Assembly (NCBI GenBank): GCA_022385755.1
Contig: MU278376.1
Span: forward strand, 14,220 to 78,219
Reading direction: 5' to 3'
Length of the DNA stretch: 64,000 nt
Origin: Trametopsis cervina
Taxonomy: Eukaryota; Basidiomycota; Agaricomycetes; Polyporales; Irpicaceae
A program made the translations under genes and the position numbers. A model generated the notes under the pieces. The model had not been told where the DNA came from. It searched no databases and saw only the letters and a program-made list of their open reading frames with translations. Below, piece by piece: positions 23,108-36,560 of the stretch. Numbering within the stretch: position 1 is the stretch's first letter; the number at the start of each line of letters is the position of its first letter.

Positions 23108-24056
23108 GGCAGAGGACAAGTACTCGTTGGTCGAATTAGACAGCCAGCGTTCAGTACGCGCCAGCAAACGATCGTATTTGGTTCTATTTGTACATGAGTG
23201 ACCAAGGTTCGTATAGATGCAGTTCGCTGTCTCTGCGACGCACATAACTGGAGTGAGAAATAGAGACATCCTAGGACCATTACTTCTGCATGGAAATTAG
23301 TATCTTTCGCATTGATCTACATCAGCCACAGCTTCCACTTCACCGCGCCGTCAACCACAACAATTGCCAAAAAGGAACAGCGGATGACCGCGTCGCGCTC
23401 TACGACCAAAGGAGTACCACTGCACCAGGACTTGTCGTCTATGTGAGCACCCTTCTGCTCTTGTACCCCGAAGTTGCTTTCTGATGCTCATATGTCACAC
23501 AGAGAAAATAGGGTACATAGTCGCTTACTGTGCCCCCTTGAATAGCTTACCCTTGAGCGAGTATATTGCACCGACGGCGACGCTGACGTCTTCTGACTAT
23601 CGCTCTTATATCTGAATGCCAGAATTGATTTTAGCGACTTCTTGGGCGACCCTCGTTCAAACCTCCCGTTTTGCCATCTTTTACGCTCCACGTCGGGAAG
23701 CGCAGGCTAGCAACGCTCCACCGCAGGAGACCGTAAAGCGCGTTATGCGCGCTGGAGAACAGATGATGAAACCGGGCGAGCATTTTCCTCGTGATGAGCG
23801 AATCAGCATCGCAAACGGTAGCGTCGAACGTGGATCAGCTAAAGGTCGCGCTCATCATCAATATTAGCGAAAGAAGCACATCAGCTCTATGTTTCCACTA
23901 GGATCTCGCGTCGTTAGGGATGCTTCCGGTATGGTCGAAAAGAAGTCGACAAACCCTACTCTATCGCGCAATGTTTGGTCTCAAGTCTATTTGCAGCTCG
24001 TCATTTGCACCAGCTGGAACATAACCGAGCGGGTGACGTCTTTGCTTCAGTCTACC
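23108..24056. other. Intergenic, between Bem46 and the SC15-like gene
   Basis: This is roughly 1 kb between divergent genes. Small open frames occur on both strands (for example 23616-23867 plus and 23691-23488 minus). None shows a family I know or a clean set of exons. A short minus-strand gene around 23690-23300 cannot be excluded. Confidence 0.4.
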
Positions 24057-24064
24057 TATATAAA
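24057..24064 (+). promoter_or_regulatory. TATA box of the SC15-like gene
   Basis: TATATAAA lies about 120 bp upstream of the start codon at 24186, followed by pyrimidine-rich leader sequence. This is a strong TATA element, in keeping with an abundantly expressed secreted protein. Confidence 0.6.
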
Positions 24065-24185
24065 GGGTGCTCTCTCACCACCTTCTCCGCAGGTCATCCA
24101 TACCTTCGTAGCTTTCTCAGCTTCACCGCCTATACAGCTCTCACACTCCCCACACTCGTTTTCAACCACACTCTCTAGAACCAAC

Positions 24186-25008
24186 ATGCTTTTCTTCCAG
24201 TCTCTTGTTGCGGCTGCGACCATCGCTTTCGGCGCATCTTCCGTATTCGCTGCCCCCGTCATCATTGACTCGCTCCCCACCGTTGCGGTTTCTGTGCCGG
24301 AGTTACCCAAGGTCGTTCGTGCCGATGTCGTTAGCAGTATTCCTCAAATTGTTGCCTCTCTGACGGCAGAGGTTACTCCGCTCGCCGACAAGCTGGGTAC
24401 GCCCTTCTTCCTGCTACTAAATGTCAACTCACGCTCATGCACCTTTTCAGAATCCATCGCTACTGTGAACGCCACGATTGAAATTCTCACTCCCATTTTG
24501 GACGACCTCAAGACCGTGATCAACGGAGCTATTGAGGATGTTCATGCTCTCACGGGCAAGCCTCTCAACATCATACTGGCGACCGTGGATGGAACTGCTA
24601 CCGTTACCGTTGCTGAACTCGCTCAGGTTCTTGGTGGCCTTTTCAACGTAAGCCATTCTGTTATATTTGATTTACAGTGTTTTGATCGTGGCGTTCCATT
24701 CCTCAGCTCGTATTTGGTGCTCTTGGCACCGTTCTCAAGGTCGCGAAGAGCATTGGTGCCAATGATGTTGTCCCACTCCTCGCTGAGGTTGCGTGAGTCA
24801 TTGCGATGATCAGTTGCTCGGGCTGTTCTCACTAATGACTATGAACAGTACGCTCGTCGTGGCACTCCTGCAGGCCGTCCTTGGCCTTGTAGGTGGAATC
24901 GTTGGCGGACTTCTCGTCGCACTCGCCCCCACTCTCGGCTCCCTTTTGGACATCCTTTCGGGTCTAGGTGTCACTCAGTTGCTTTCTGGGCTTGGCATCA
25001 ACCTCTGA
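24186..25008 (+). CDS. Small secreted SC15-like protein
   Basis: The N-terminus (MLFFQSLVAAATIAFGASS) followed by VFAAP is a clear signal peptide with a cleavage site. The mature protein is rich in Val, Ala, Leu and Thr and poor in Cys. Four exons are read: 24186 to about 24392, about 24452-24647 (starting ESIATVNATI), about 24707-24794 (LVFGALGTVLKVAKS) and about 24850-25008. The last is a strongly hydrophobic Gly/Leu/Val tail ending LLSGLGINL. The pattern resembles SC15 of Schizophyllum and related abundant hyphal-wall or secreted proteins, which help form aerial hyphae. This family link rests on general resemblance only. About 215 residues are expected. Confidence 0.7.
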
Positions 25009-25383
25009 ATACCCCTTATGAGTACTTTTGTTTTCTCAGTCAAATCATTCGCATCGACATTTGTTACCGCACATTTCTTATACTTCTCGGTTCTGTATAC
25101 TTGCGACGAAATCCTGTAGCTTCTCAATGCAGGATGACTTGGATGTATGCTCAATATACGTGTTTACCGCTATCATTGGTACATCTTGAGAACACGCATC
25201 AAGATTTGCGAACAAAGACGCCGGCGGACGTTACTCAAGATACGTAGTGATCCATGAGCATTTGAACCGTCGACTGCACAACATATGAAACCCGAGCCAC
25301 TGTTCATAACAAATGACTTATCTACGGTTCATGGGACGCCGAAGTCAAGTGTATGAGACCAACGATTACAGTGAAACGCGCGA
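25009..25383. other. Intergenic 3' region
   Basis: This spacer lies between the convergent 3' ends of the SC15-like and membrane-protein genes. No open frame or repeat of note was seen. Confidence 0.5.
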
Positions 25384-26660
25384 TCAGGATGTGGCCGCGA
25401 ATGTGCTAACGCAACTGCAGGGAGATATAGGAAGATGAAAACTTCCCATGGAAAGCGGTCCCGAACTAAGCTTCCCTCTTAGCTCTTTGGCTTTGATTGG
25501 GTGAAAGGTATCCTGTTCAGATGCTTCGCGGCGCGGAAATCTCGGTGAACCTACAACGGGTGACGAGGGACCGGACGCTGGGCTCGTGTCTTCTCCAGTT
25601 GCAAGAGTGAATGGGCTATCTTTCATCTGAAACGTGTTATTTTCATAGTTTGTGTTGTGGTCATAGGCAACCGGATTCTTCAATACGATGAAGGTTATTA
25701 TACGAAGGGTAGTGCGAGATGGAAGATACAACGTACGGTTGAAGGGCTTGTACACGAAAACTGCGCCTGGTCGCGACGTTTGCACATAAAAACGGCAACG
25801 ACAAAGATAGCGGAAAGAGTCAAGGCATTTAGACCCATCAGGACCACATTCGTGACGGAAAGCGCAAACGGCGTTGAGTTTGCCAGGAATGAGCCGTTCG
25901 CCGTTAGTATGTTCGCTGGAGGCGAGTTAGTCGGGAATACTGTAAAGCATCAATAGCGGGTCCGTCGCGTTTGACGGGGATCTGCTGACCGGTATGTAAA
26001 TCACGTATGGTAGTTCTGTAAGTGACCTCTGCTGCAGCATTACTGGTGGGTGCTTGTTCTGATAGAGCAGTCGTAAGAGATTGAATTTCTTCCTGTGATG
26101 CTGAATGGACAACAGAGTACGGTGGCCGTCCTTCGGAATATCCCACCGTTGCACAAGCCGACTTCGGGTAATTTTCTGGTGAGCTATCCGAGGTTAGAAA
26201 TAGGCTGGGCCTTGAGCACTAGGATTGGCATACCGAGAGTAGCATTGACCGTGAGGAATAGGTTGGGACAGAACGAAGGGTATAACTGTGCTGTACAGGG
26301 CAGACATCACAAATATGCCGCACATCCAGCCCAGGTGTTGCGGGAACACTCTACGTCCTGTGGATGCGGGCATGGCTACTGTGGAAGAGGAGTTCTATAT
26401 CGGAGGAATAGTGACAATAAAAGTGAGAGCCTTACACTTTATAAGTCACAGACAGCGTCTCGTCGGGTACGTCTCCGGGGGTAGCTTGTTCCAGGTTGAA
26501 CTAGTCAATACATTACTAACTAGCATCTCCAGCAGCGAACGCAATGCAGACATCCGTGGCATTCCGTGTCCAAAACCTATTAGAGTTGTGTGAGCCGCCG
26601 GTATAGCTGGAATCTGGATACGCGATCCTATAGGAATCCGAGTACTAGAGGCAGCCAACG
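25384..26660 (-). CDS. Putative single-pass plasma-membrane protein (gene model incomplete)
   Basis: Minus-strand pieces fit a type I membrane protein seen in many Agaricomycetes. They are an upstream region around 26610-26450 with YTGGSHNSNRFW-like text; a juxtamembrane domain at about 26146-25950 with EGRPPYSVV and RDLHTGQQIPV; one strong transmembrane helix (ALSVTNVVLMGLNALTLSAI, about 25855-25800) followed by the stop-transfer CKRR; and a Ser/Pro-rich cytosolic tail ending near 25384. I could not find a start ATG with a signal peptide, and stops interrupt the upstream part in all frames. The gene may be damaged or have several short introns there. Its 5' side lies head-to-head against the calcineurin start. 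The function is unknown. Confidence 0.4.
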
Positions 26661-26916
26661 CAAGTTGATATAGGAAGTGAATATCGAAAATGAATAAGTG
26701 GTTTACAGTCGTCGATACGCTCTCCTAGTATGTGGAAACTTACAGCGAGTGGGCGGAGAGTTTTGTAAGGCAGACTTGTTCCCACGCTAACGCTCTTCTG
26801 ACCGGCGTCACACAGCGAGCGGCTTCAGAATTAAACAATGGAACTGAGTCGCATGCCTACGCTGAATTCCACATCTTCCTCATTCTCCTGCATTCCTTCG
26901 TATCGACTCTCCCCCA

Positions 26917-29537
26917 ATGTCGATATATGCAAGTCCAGACGATCCTAGATTATCGCGCACACCATTGCCCGTCTACCAGATCAATGAACAAAGACAGCCA
27001 CCGCCACCGCGAGCAAGTACACCTGAGCGCATACGAGAACGACAGGTAAAAAGTGTAAGCCGGCTTCCCTATCACGAATTCTAGCTCGTCAGTATGCCAT
27101 GGGATTTCGAAATCTGATTGAGCTTGGCGGTTCATCTCAGGTTCCTCTTCCTTACTCACATCGACCGCGAGATGAGGATTTCTATGTGCGCGATCGGATG
27201 CATGGTGCCATGAAGCCAAATCCTGAGCTCGTCAAGGATCACTTCTTGCATGAAGGCAGGCTCACCCAGGAGCAGGCCCTATTCATCCTAAAGGAGACGA
27301 CCGAACTGATGAGGCGGGAACCTAACATGCTAAATCTGAACGGACCCATTACTGGTATGCGCCACATCCCCTTGGTATCCTCGAGTTGCTTTGAATGTGA
27401 TGTGCCTTTTCCTACTATTGTGTAGTATGCGGAGACATCCATGGCCAGTATGTGAGGAGGTCCTATGCTCACGCTTTTGGTCACACGATTCATGGACCTC
27501 GTTCGCTCCTCACAGTACGACCTTATGAAAGCGTTCGAGATCGGGGGCAAGTTCTCGGAAACAAATTACCTATTTTTGGGTGACTACGTCGACCGTGGTT
27601 CTTTCGGAATCGAGGTAAGCAGAACTGCAACTGTTCATTCTGTTACGGTCTACGTTATCACACCCGCATGCTCGGAGCGCTCCTTGAAGCCTGACCGCTG
27701 ATAGCGACTCACTTTTGCTCATGCTTTATTCTATTGCAGTGTTTGCTCTACTTGTATACTTTGAAGTTATGGTATCCTGCACAGCTTGCTCTCCTAAGAG
27801 GAAACCATGAATGCAGGCATCTCACGGGCTTTTTTACGTTCAGGCGCGAATGTGCGTGTATGTTTACCTTGTGGTCCGGGTGGTTCTCTCACCGAAGTTC
27901 GCTGTTACTGATAACGGCCCTTCGTGTGTGATTGTGCAGGTATGCACAAGTACTCCGCAGAGGTATACGAAGCGTGTGTGGCGTCCTTCGAGGCCTTACC
28001 CGTCGCGGCTCTCATCGATGGCAAATTCTTCTGCGTTCACGGTGGCATATCCCCGGATCTCAACCATCTTACAGATCTTGACAGAGTCAGTCATGTCACT
28101 TTAGGCTCATTTATCAAAGTACTAATACCCTACTTATCTGTACTGCGTGGCAGTTGAATAGGTTCACCGAGCCAGCCTCGAGTGGACTCCTCTGTGATCT
28201 GCTTTGGGCTGATCCGATACATGATTATGGAAACGAAGTAAGTGTATTCCAATTCCCTCCACTAATGTGTTGAATTGTTCGTGTAGCAACCCAGCATTGA
28301 GAATCCACAAGGTGTTCCCATGCTACCCCCGCTCTTTGCACCCAATACAGTACGAGGCTGTAGCTTTAATTTCACGTCTGTAAATCACTCGAAGGATCCG
28401 TACCATACGCGCTGACACTGAATCTCTATCAGATACGCAGCCGTTTGTAAATTTCTAGAACGTAATTCGCTATTGGGAATGTTTCGTGGTCATGAAGTAC
28501 AAGATCTGGGGTATGCCTCATCATTACACGCTCCAACCGTTATGCTGGATTGACGGATGGAATCAGTTATACCATGCACCGGAAGACTCCTACAAAGAAA
28601 TTTCCCTCCATCATTACAGTGTTCTCCGCACCCAACTACCTGGACGTCTATCACAATAAAGGGGCAGTGATCAAATACAAGAACAAGAATATCACTATTA
28701 GGTGGGCATAATCATCTTCTGCAGGCGTAAAAGTTGAAACTAAACCCTTCCTCTACATATCCGCATACGCAATCTATCATAGGCAATTCAATGCCTCCTC
28801 TCATCCGTATTGGCTTCCCAATTTTATGGACGCATTCACTTGGTCCTTGCCCTTTGTTGGAGCCAAAATTACTGATATGTTGCTCGCCGTGCTGGCCGTT
28901 TGCTCCGAAGAGGAGCTGGAGGGCACCGGCTCTGTTGGAGACGATGACGATGATACGAGAACGATTGCCTCAACGCAAAGTGAGGTAGAGCAGCGAAGGA
29001 AAGAGATCAAGAGCAAGATCATGGCCGTTGGAAAGATGCAGAGAATCTTCCAGCTTTTGCGGTGCGTCTTCTGAATACTGCTCGCTATGTAGAAGCTGAT
29101 GGTCCTGGCCCTTTAGTGAGGAAGCTGAGAATGCCACCGAACTAATGACCACCGACGCCTCGCCACCCGACACACCCCCTGGCGCTTGGCCGGGAGGCTT
29201 CCAACCTGGCGGCCCCGATGCGCTCGGTGTGCACGTCAACGCCGTTCGAAAGAACATTCGCTCGTTCAACGACGCTCGCAGTGCCGACATTGCCAATGAG
29301 CGCTTACCATTCTTCAATGAGACACAACTGCCACATGTGCCTGCGCCTAGTATGCGGCTGCCCAGGTTGGCCTCCGACGATGGACAAGGAGAGGTTCCCA
29401 AGCTGGAGAACTTAATAAGGAAAGCTCTTGAGGAGGAAGGGCTGAGCGATGGGGGCGTCGTCGAAAGATTGGCCGAACGAATCGCAAGAGGAGGACCATC
29501 GCGGCCACGGGGATTGAAGCGTTTTGAGACTGCGTAA
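26917..29537 (+). CDS. CNA1: Calcineurin catalytic subunit A (PP2B phosphatase)
   Basis: Calcineurin is the Ca2+/calmodulin-activated Ser/Thr phosphatase that acts on Crz1-type factors and supports growth under stress. Conserved blocks run in order: [14 protein letters not shown] (metal binding), GDYVDRG (about 27585), [17 protein letters not shown] (about 27795-27843), [10 protein letters not shown] (about 28035), RGHEVQDLG (about 28490), [12 protein letters not shown] (about 28625-28660) and the calcineurin B-binding helix near [14 protein letters not shown] (about 28822-28860). The calmodulin-binding segment ([18 protein letters not shown]) and an autoinhibitory-like [15 protein letters not shown] follow, so regulation should be normal. 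The GDIHG motif lies on a 26-nt exon (27426-27451). The start at 26917 gives a proline-rich N-terminus ([10 protein letters not shown]) spliced at about 27046 to [11 protein letters not shown] later ATG at 27099 is an alternative start. The stop is at 29535-29537. Confidence 0.95.
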
Positions 29538-30107
29538 GCGGCAGCAATTTTGAATGATGTACTTCTTCCATTGGGATTGTCGCACATGACTATGTCGTAC
29601 TGATACCCCACACATGTATTGGATAGTTTACTTGTATATGTTTCGCTCTTATTAGCTTCTTCTGTCACCAGTATACATTTGTACTCCTGTACCTCTCCTT
29701 CTGCGCTGAACACGCATTAACGCTCTGTGCAGCAACCACAACTGGATCACAAAAGGAAGGTATTATAGCACCCACTTCGTTGTCTGCTTTCAGATTAGGA
29801 GCTCCTGCCCTTTTTTCGGGAAATCTTCACTTATACTTACCATCGGTACTGTACCCCGAGGACTTGATGTCGGGCGAGGCCTCTGTTTTACCTCCTAAAA
29901 TATACCCCCACATCCCCCAAACAGGATCGCCTCGACTCTATCTCGAAATATCACCTTCATGGAAGTTCACGCATAGGCACAGCTGGGTGTTAGACAGGCC
30001 TCAGTCAAAGCCATCATATTTCACTATATACTCGAGAATGCTACAAAACAATGAACGACATCAATCAGCGTGGTCATCGTCCAACGGCGGCAGCCCTATG
30101 TGCGAAC
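29538..30107. other. Intergenic, convergent 3' ends
   Basis: A 570-bp spacer between calcineurin and the KEP protein gene. Short open frames only; no repeat or RNA gene was recognised. Confidence 0.5.
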
Positions 30108-30876
30108 TTAATCAAGGTCCGCAAGACTACGAAGCCCATTGAACCTGAATTCTTGCCCATCTATGATGATGGGGCGGGGGATGGATTTCGGGGGTGTCTT
30201 GCCGAGGGGAACTACAAAGGTTTGGCGGCGTTGCTGCTGTTTGTGCAGCCGTTGAAGGAGCTGAGCAACAGTTTGGCTGATTGCATCGACATCCGCTAGA
30301 TCGCGCTTGCCAGTGAAGAGATGCTTTAACTTGCCTGCGAGATCGGTAAGGTGGTCGACCAGATCTACACCGTGGCCGGCAGTATTTATGCCTGCATCAA
30401 CGTCGCTCAACGCCAGGGCTCCGCTACCCTCTTCCGCTCGTTTTCCAGTAATGAGGTGCTTCAGCTTTGCTGCGACATCGGTGAGGTGGTCAAGAAGATC
30501 GACGCCATTCCCAGCGGTATGTATGCCGGCATCAACATCGCTCAATGCAAGAGCTCCACTGGTATCCAGCTGACGCTTTGGCCTGCAATAGCTATAATCA
30601 GCTCTTGTAAGCACATAAGTAGAAAGCAACTCACCAGAACTTGTCCTTGAGAGCTTGAACTCCGGAGGTAACAATGTCTGCGACATTGACTATGCGATTA
30701 GCAGTGTTGATACCGCTGTCAATCTGAGCGAGTGTCAATGCACCGCTACCAAAATCGGAGGCAGGAATGGCCGGGATAGCCGCTGTGGGCGCGAGTGTGG
30801 ATGTGTTGACTGTGACCGGTACGGCAAACCCGGGGACGGCGACGGCGACGAGGGCGACAAGGATAGTGCAGCGCAT
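30108..30876 (-). CDS. Secreted protein with Kex2-processed repeats (KEP type)
   Basis: The start at 30876 gives a signal peptide (MRCTILVALVAVAVPGFA). After it come three related units of about 40-45 residues beginning SGALTLAQIDSGINTA, SGALALSDVDAGIHTA and SGALALSDVDAGINTA. The second and third continue as GVDLLDHLTDVAAKLKHL and GVDLVDHLTDLAGKLKHL. Units are separated by dibasic sites: PKR at the first join (made by splicing an intron from about 30642 to 30589, TG|GCCAAAGCGT), TGKRAEEG at the second and TGKRDLADVD after the third. The C-terminal part (about 75 residues) has a basic QQQRRQ stretch and no further repeat. Signal peptide, tandem units and KR between units define fungal KEP proteins, which Kex2 in the Golgi cuts into peptides. 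About 235 residues; no Cys in the repeat units. A 5'UTR intron is possible (ggtaagtaac near 31050 on the minus strand). Confidence 0.8.
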
Positions 30877-32051
30877 GTTGAAAGTGATGTATGTTCAATG
30901 AGAGAATGAAGTCGTTCACGGGTCGTAGCAGTACGAGTATCGAATAAAGGGTGAAGGTGATATTACAACAAGGAGCGAGCTATGACGAGGTATGGCGAGG
31001 GGAGAAATTGAATCAATTTTGACATGCTGGGAGGACCGCCACTAGATGTTACTTACCAACCAGTGCTGCGTCGAGTTGGCAAAAGAATACGGATGGCTGA
31101 GGACGAGACTGAGGACCTGAAAGAACTCCACCAGTGAGGTCCCCAACCTTTATATCGTGGCGTCCAAAATATTGCCGGACGATGGTGCCGACGGCATACC
31201 TGTCCCTAGCCGTATAATGTTTCGGGTGACACTCCTAAGAGGCAAGCCTGCGACTCCCGGTATCGACGGAAGCAAATGTGTAACAGTGGTTGTTTGCACC
31301 ACAAATCTGGCCAGTCTCTTCCCTGTCTATTGACCGTGAAGGCACAACCGCTATGAGCCCCCATGGTGTGCCGCTGTAGCCCTAATTGATACGTATTAGT
31401 TGATGGAGTAACCGGAGAGTCTGTCTCTGCGAGTCCTCACCCTTCCCAATACCCTAAAGGATGGATGCACGCCGATGCGCAGACGTTGATGGCCGACAAG
31501 ACCGTTCCGTCTGTTGTTCGGTGACTTGGCTTGGCAAAACATGAATTGACTTCGTATCGGCATACTAGGTGATCTGTTCCCACCGTTCGGGTGTCGATCC
31601 TATGGCTTATCAGGCCAATTCGCAAATGACTTCCCAATCAAGAGGCTTGAGGGATTTGCTTGTGAGTCACACGACGATTGCTTACTCGGTGAGCATCAGA
31701 TATGCTCCCGCCCGAATCGTTCGTATTTCAACGCATAACTATGATATCCGGGCTATGACAGCATTCAGCAAGAGGGACGTCGAGGCAGGGCGTAAACACA
31801 CACCATGAGAGACACGGAAAGCGTGGGCTTAGAGCACACGGAGCAGGATGAAAGCCGACAGAGGTCGACCGAGTCGTTTCATAGGATACATACGGAATCA
31901 AGACACGTCAATGGAGTCATCTTTCCTGGCCCCTTTGCCCCTAACTGGTTCAATACGCCCGATTCGAAGGAACATAGACTGATATTCTTTAGATCCGCAT
32001 TATTTAAGGAGGCACAGCAGACGATACTTTTAGAAATAGGAAGACCTGACG
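30877..32051. other. Intergenic, upstream of the KEP gene and downstream of ARG5,6
   Basis: About 1.17 kb. A TATA-like GATATAAAGG on the minus strand (about 31148-31157) fits a promoter for the KEP gene with a leader intron. A plus-strand open frame at 31805-32062 (85 codons) has no recognisable features and overlaps the end of ARG5,6, so I do not call it. Confidence 0.4.
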
Positions 32052-35055
<3,004 letters not shown>

Positions 35056-35463
35056 AGTGAACTGCAAGGAGGGTCAGTGAGGGCGGAAGGGGGGAAAACA
35101 GCGAGGGCAATGCAGTGGAGAGTGACTCACAAGAAAGTTGAGAGCGAAGTCTACATTGGGCGCTTATTTTAGCTACCCTACAGCGCCTACGCTGCAGAGG
35201 TCTCAGCCGTCGCAAAATTCTCTCCCTGCCTTCGAGAAAGCACCGAGAAACATGCGGCCGTTATTGTACGGAAGACATTCTGGTAACATGCAGCTTATAT
35301 CAAAAAGCTGACTGAAAGGTGAGGATCACACGAACTCATACTATAAGTGAGCGTGGGAAATAGTGATCCCGTTGCGTCTCGGCACATACACTGCAAGCTT
35401 TCATCTCGCGACTCCCATCTCTCCTACTACATTATCGAGGCCACAGCCTGCAGTCTCATCATA
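35056..35463. promoter_or_regulatory. Divergent promoter region, ARG5,6 / UBC13
   Basis: This 408-bp spacer separates the two start codons. A gtgagcgtgggaaat stretch lies near 35346-35360. I found no clear Gcn4-type TGACTCA box other than one gtgactcac at about 35123-35131, just upstream of the ARG5,6 start, which is a plausible amino-acid-control site. Confidence 0.45.
35123..35131. promoter_or_regulatory. Candidate Gcn4/CPC1 site upstream of ARG5,6
   Basis: The sequence gtgactcac contains the TGACTCA core bound by Gcn4/CPC1-type activators. It lies about 70 bp upstream of the arginine-gene start. Cross-pathway control of arginine genes is well known in fungi; this particular site is an inference. 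Confidence 0.45.
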
Positions 35464-36219
35464 ATGTCGTTGCCGAAGGTATGAATTGCATGTATATACC
35501 ATGAATGATCGTAGCTCATTGTTCATCTGGATCGCAGCGAATCATTAAGGTGCGCCGCTCATGCTTCGCATGATTGCCAGTGGCAATGCACATCGCGGTT
35601 GACCTGACCATCCCTGCTGGGCCGGCTACGTGTGGCTACAGGAAACCGAACGTCTTGTTGCGGATCCTGCACCAGGTATCTCTGCTGCTCCACATGAGGA
35701 GAACTTAAGATATTTCGACGTAACGATTCAAGGTCCGGACGGTAGTCCGTTCCAAAGTGCGTTTCCCATCTTTGACCTGCCCCGCAGATCTCATGTAATC
35801 CATCCACTAGACGGTATTTTCCGCTTGGAACTGTTCTTGCCTGAAGAGTACCCTATGGCACCGCCCAAGGTGCGATTCCTTACCAAGATTTATCACCCCA
35901 ACATCGGTGCGAAGCTATCATCACATATCTTTTGGCGCGATGTTCATGTTTCCTAGATAAACTTGGACGTATCTGTCTCGATATTCTGAAAGGTTAGTGG
36001 CAATAAACCCAACCGACGTGGTGGATCTCTCATGAGGCTTCAGACAAGTGGTCCCCTGCCTTGCAGATACGCACGGTCCTCTTGTCTATACAAGCTTTAC
36101 TCAGCGCCCCGAACCCTGACGATCCACTTGCTACGGACGTTGCGAAGCATTACAAAGAAAACGAGAAAGATGCACAGCGCGTGAGCCGAGAGTGGACCGA
36201 GAAATACGCTTCCGCATGA
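35464..36219 (+). CDS. UBC13: Ubiquitin-conjugating enzyme E2 (Ubc13/UBE2N)
   Basis: Ubc13 pairs with a Uev partner to build K63-linked ubiquitin chains in DNA-damage tolerance. The ATG at 35464 encodes MSLPK. A 12-nt microexon (35538-35549) adds RIIK. The next exon (about 35640) starts [15 protein letters not shown]. Further exons give [20 protein letters not shown] (35813-35870), the HPN motif in IYHPNID, the active-site Cys in [18 protein letters not shown] (Cys at about 35982), and [16 protein letters not shown]. It ends [10 protein letters not shown] with a TGA at 36217-36219. Length (about 150 residues) and all landmarks fit the family. Confidence 0.94.
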
Positions 36220-36560
36220 TGCTATGGGGTGTAAGCATGCTTTATAGCTATAGACTGAGGATTCTGTACGAGCGTTGGAGCACGATTAAGAGGTGTATCA
36301 TAGGTTACTCATTAAACACACCATGGCATGTACGTATTGAATCTGTATGCCTTTCATTATTCCGGAACTACTTCCACGCTTGAGGCATGCGACCATGATC
36401 AAACGAAGCCGCCTAGCCGGCATTATAGTTCAAGTGGCACTAATAAATGTACGACATTATGAGTATGTAGGTGTATCATGTGCGGCGTATAGCGTAAGGT
36501 TTCATTGACTAATGAACAGAGATCATATAAGTGTTGTTGGAATGCATATTCGTAAGTCAT

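Noticed and set aside
27446..27520. Apparent non-canonical splice site in the calcineurin metal-binding motif
   Set aside because: A canonical gtgagg...cacag intron gives GDIHGQYYDLM, which is the normal family sequence with two aromatic residues; nothing unusual remains.
28970..29713. 247-codon minus-strand open frame opposite calcineurin
   Set aside because: It is antisense to the well-conserved calmodulin-binding and C-terminal exons of calcineurin and has no recognisable features.
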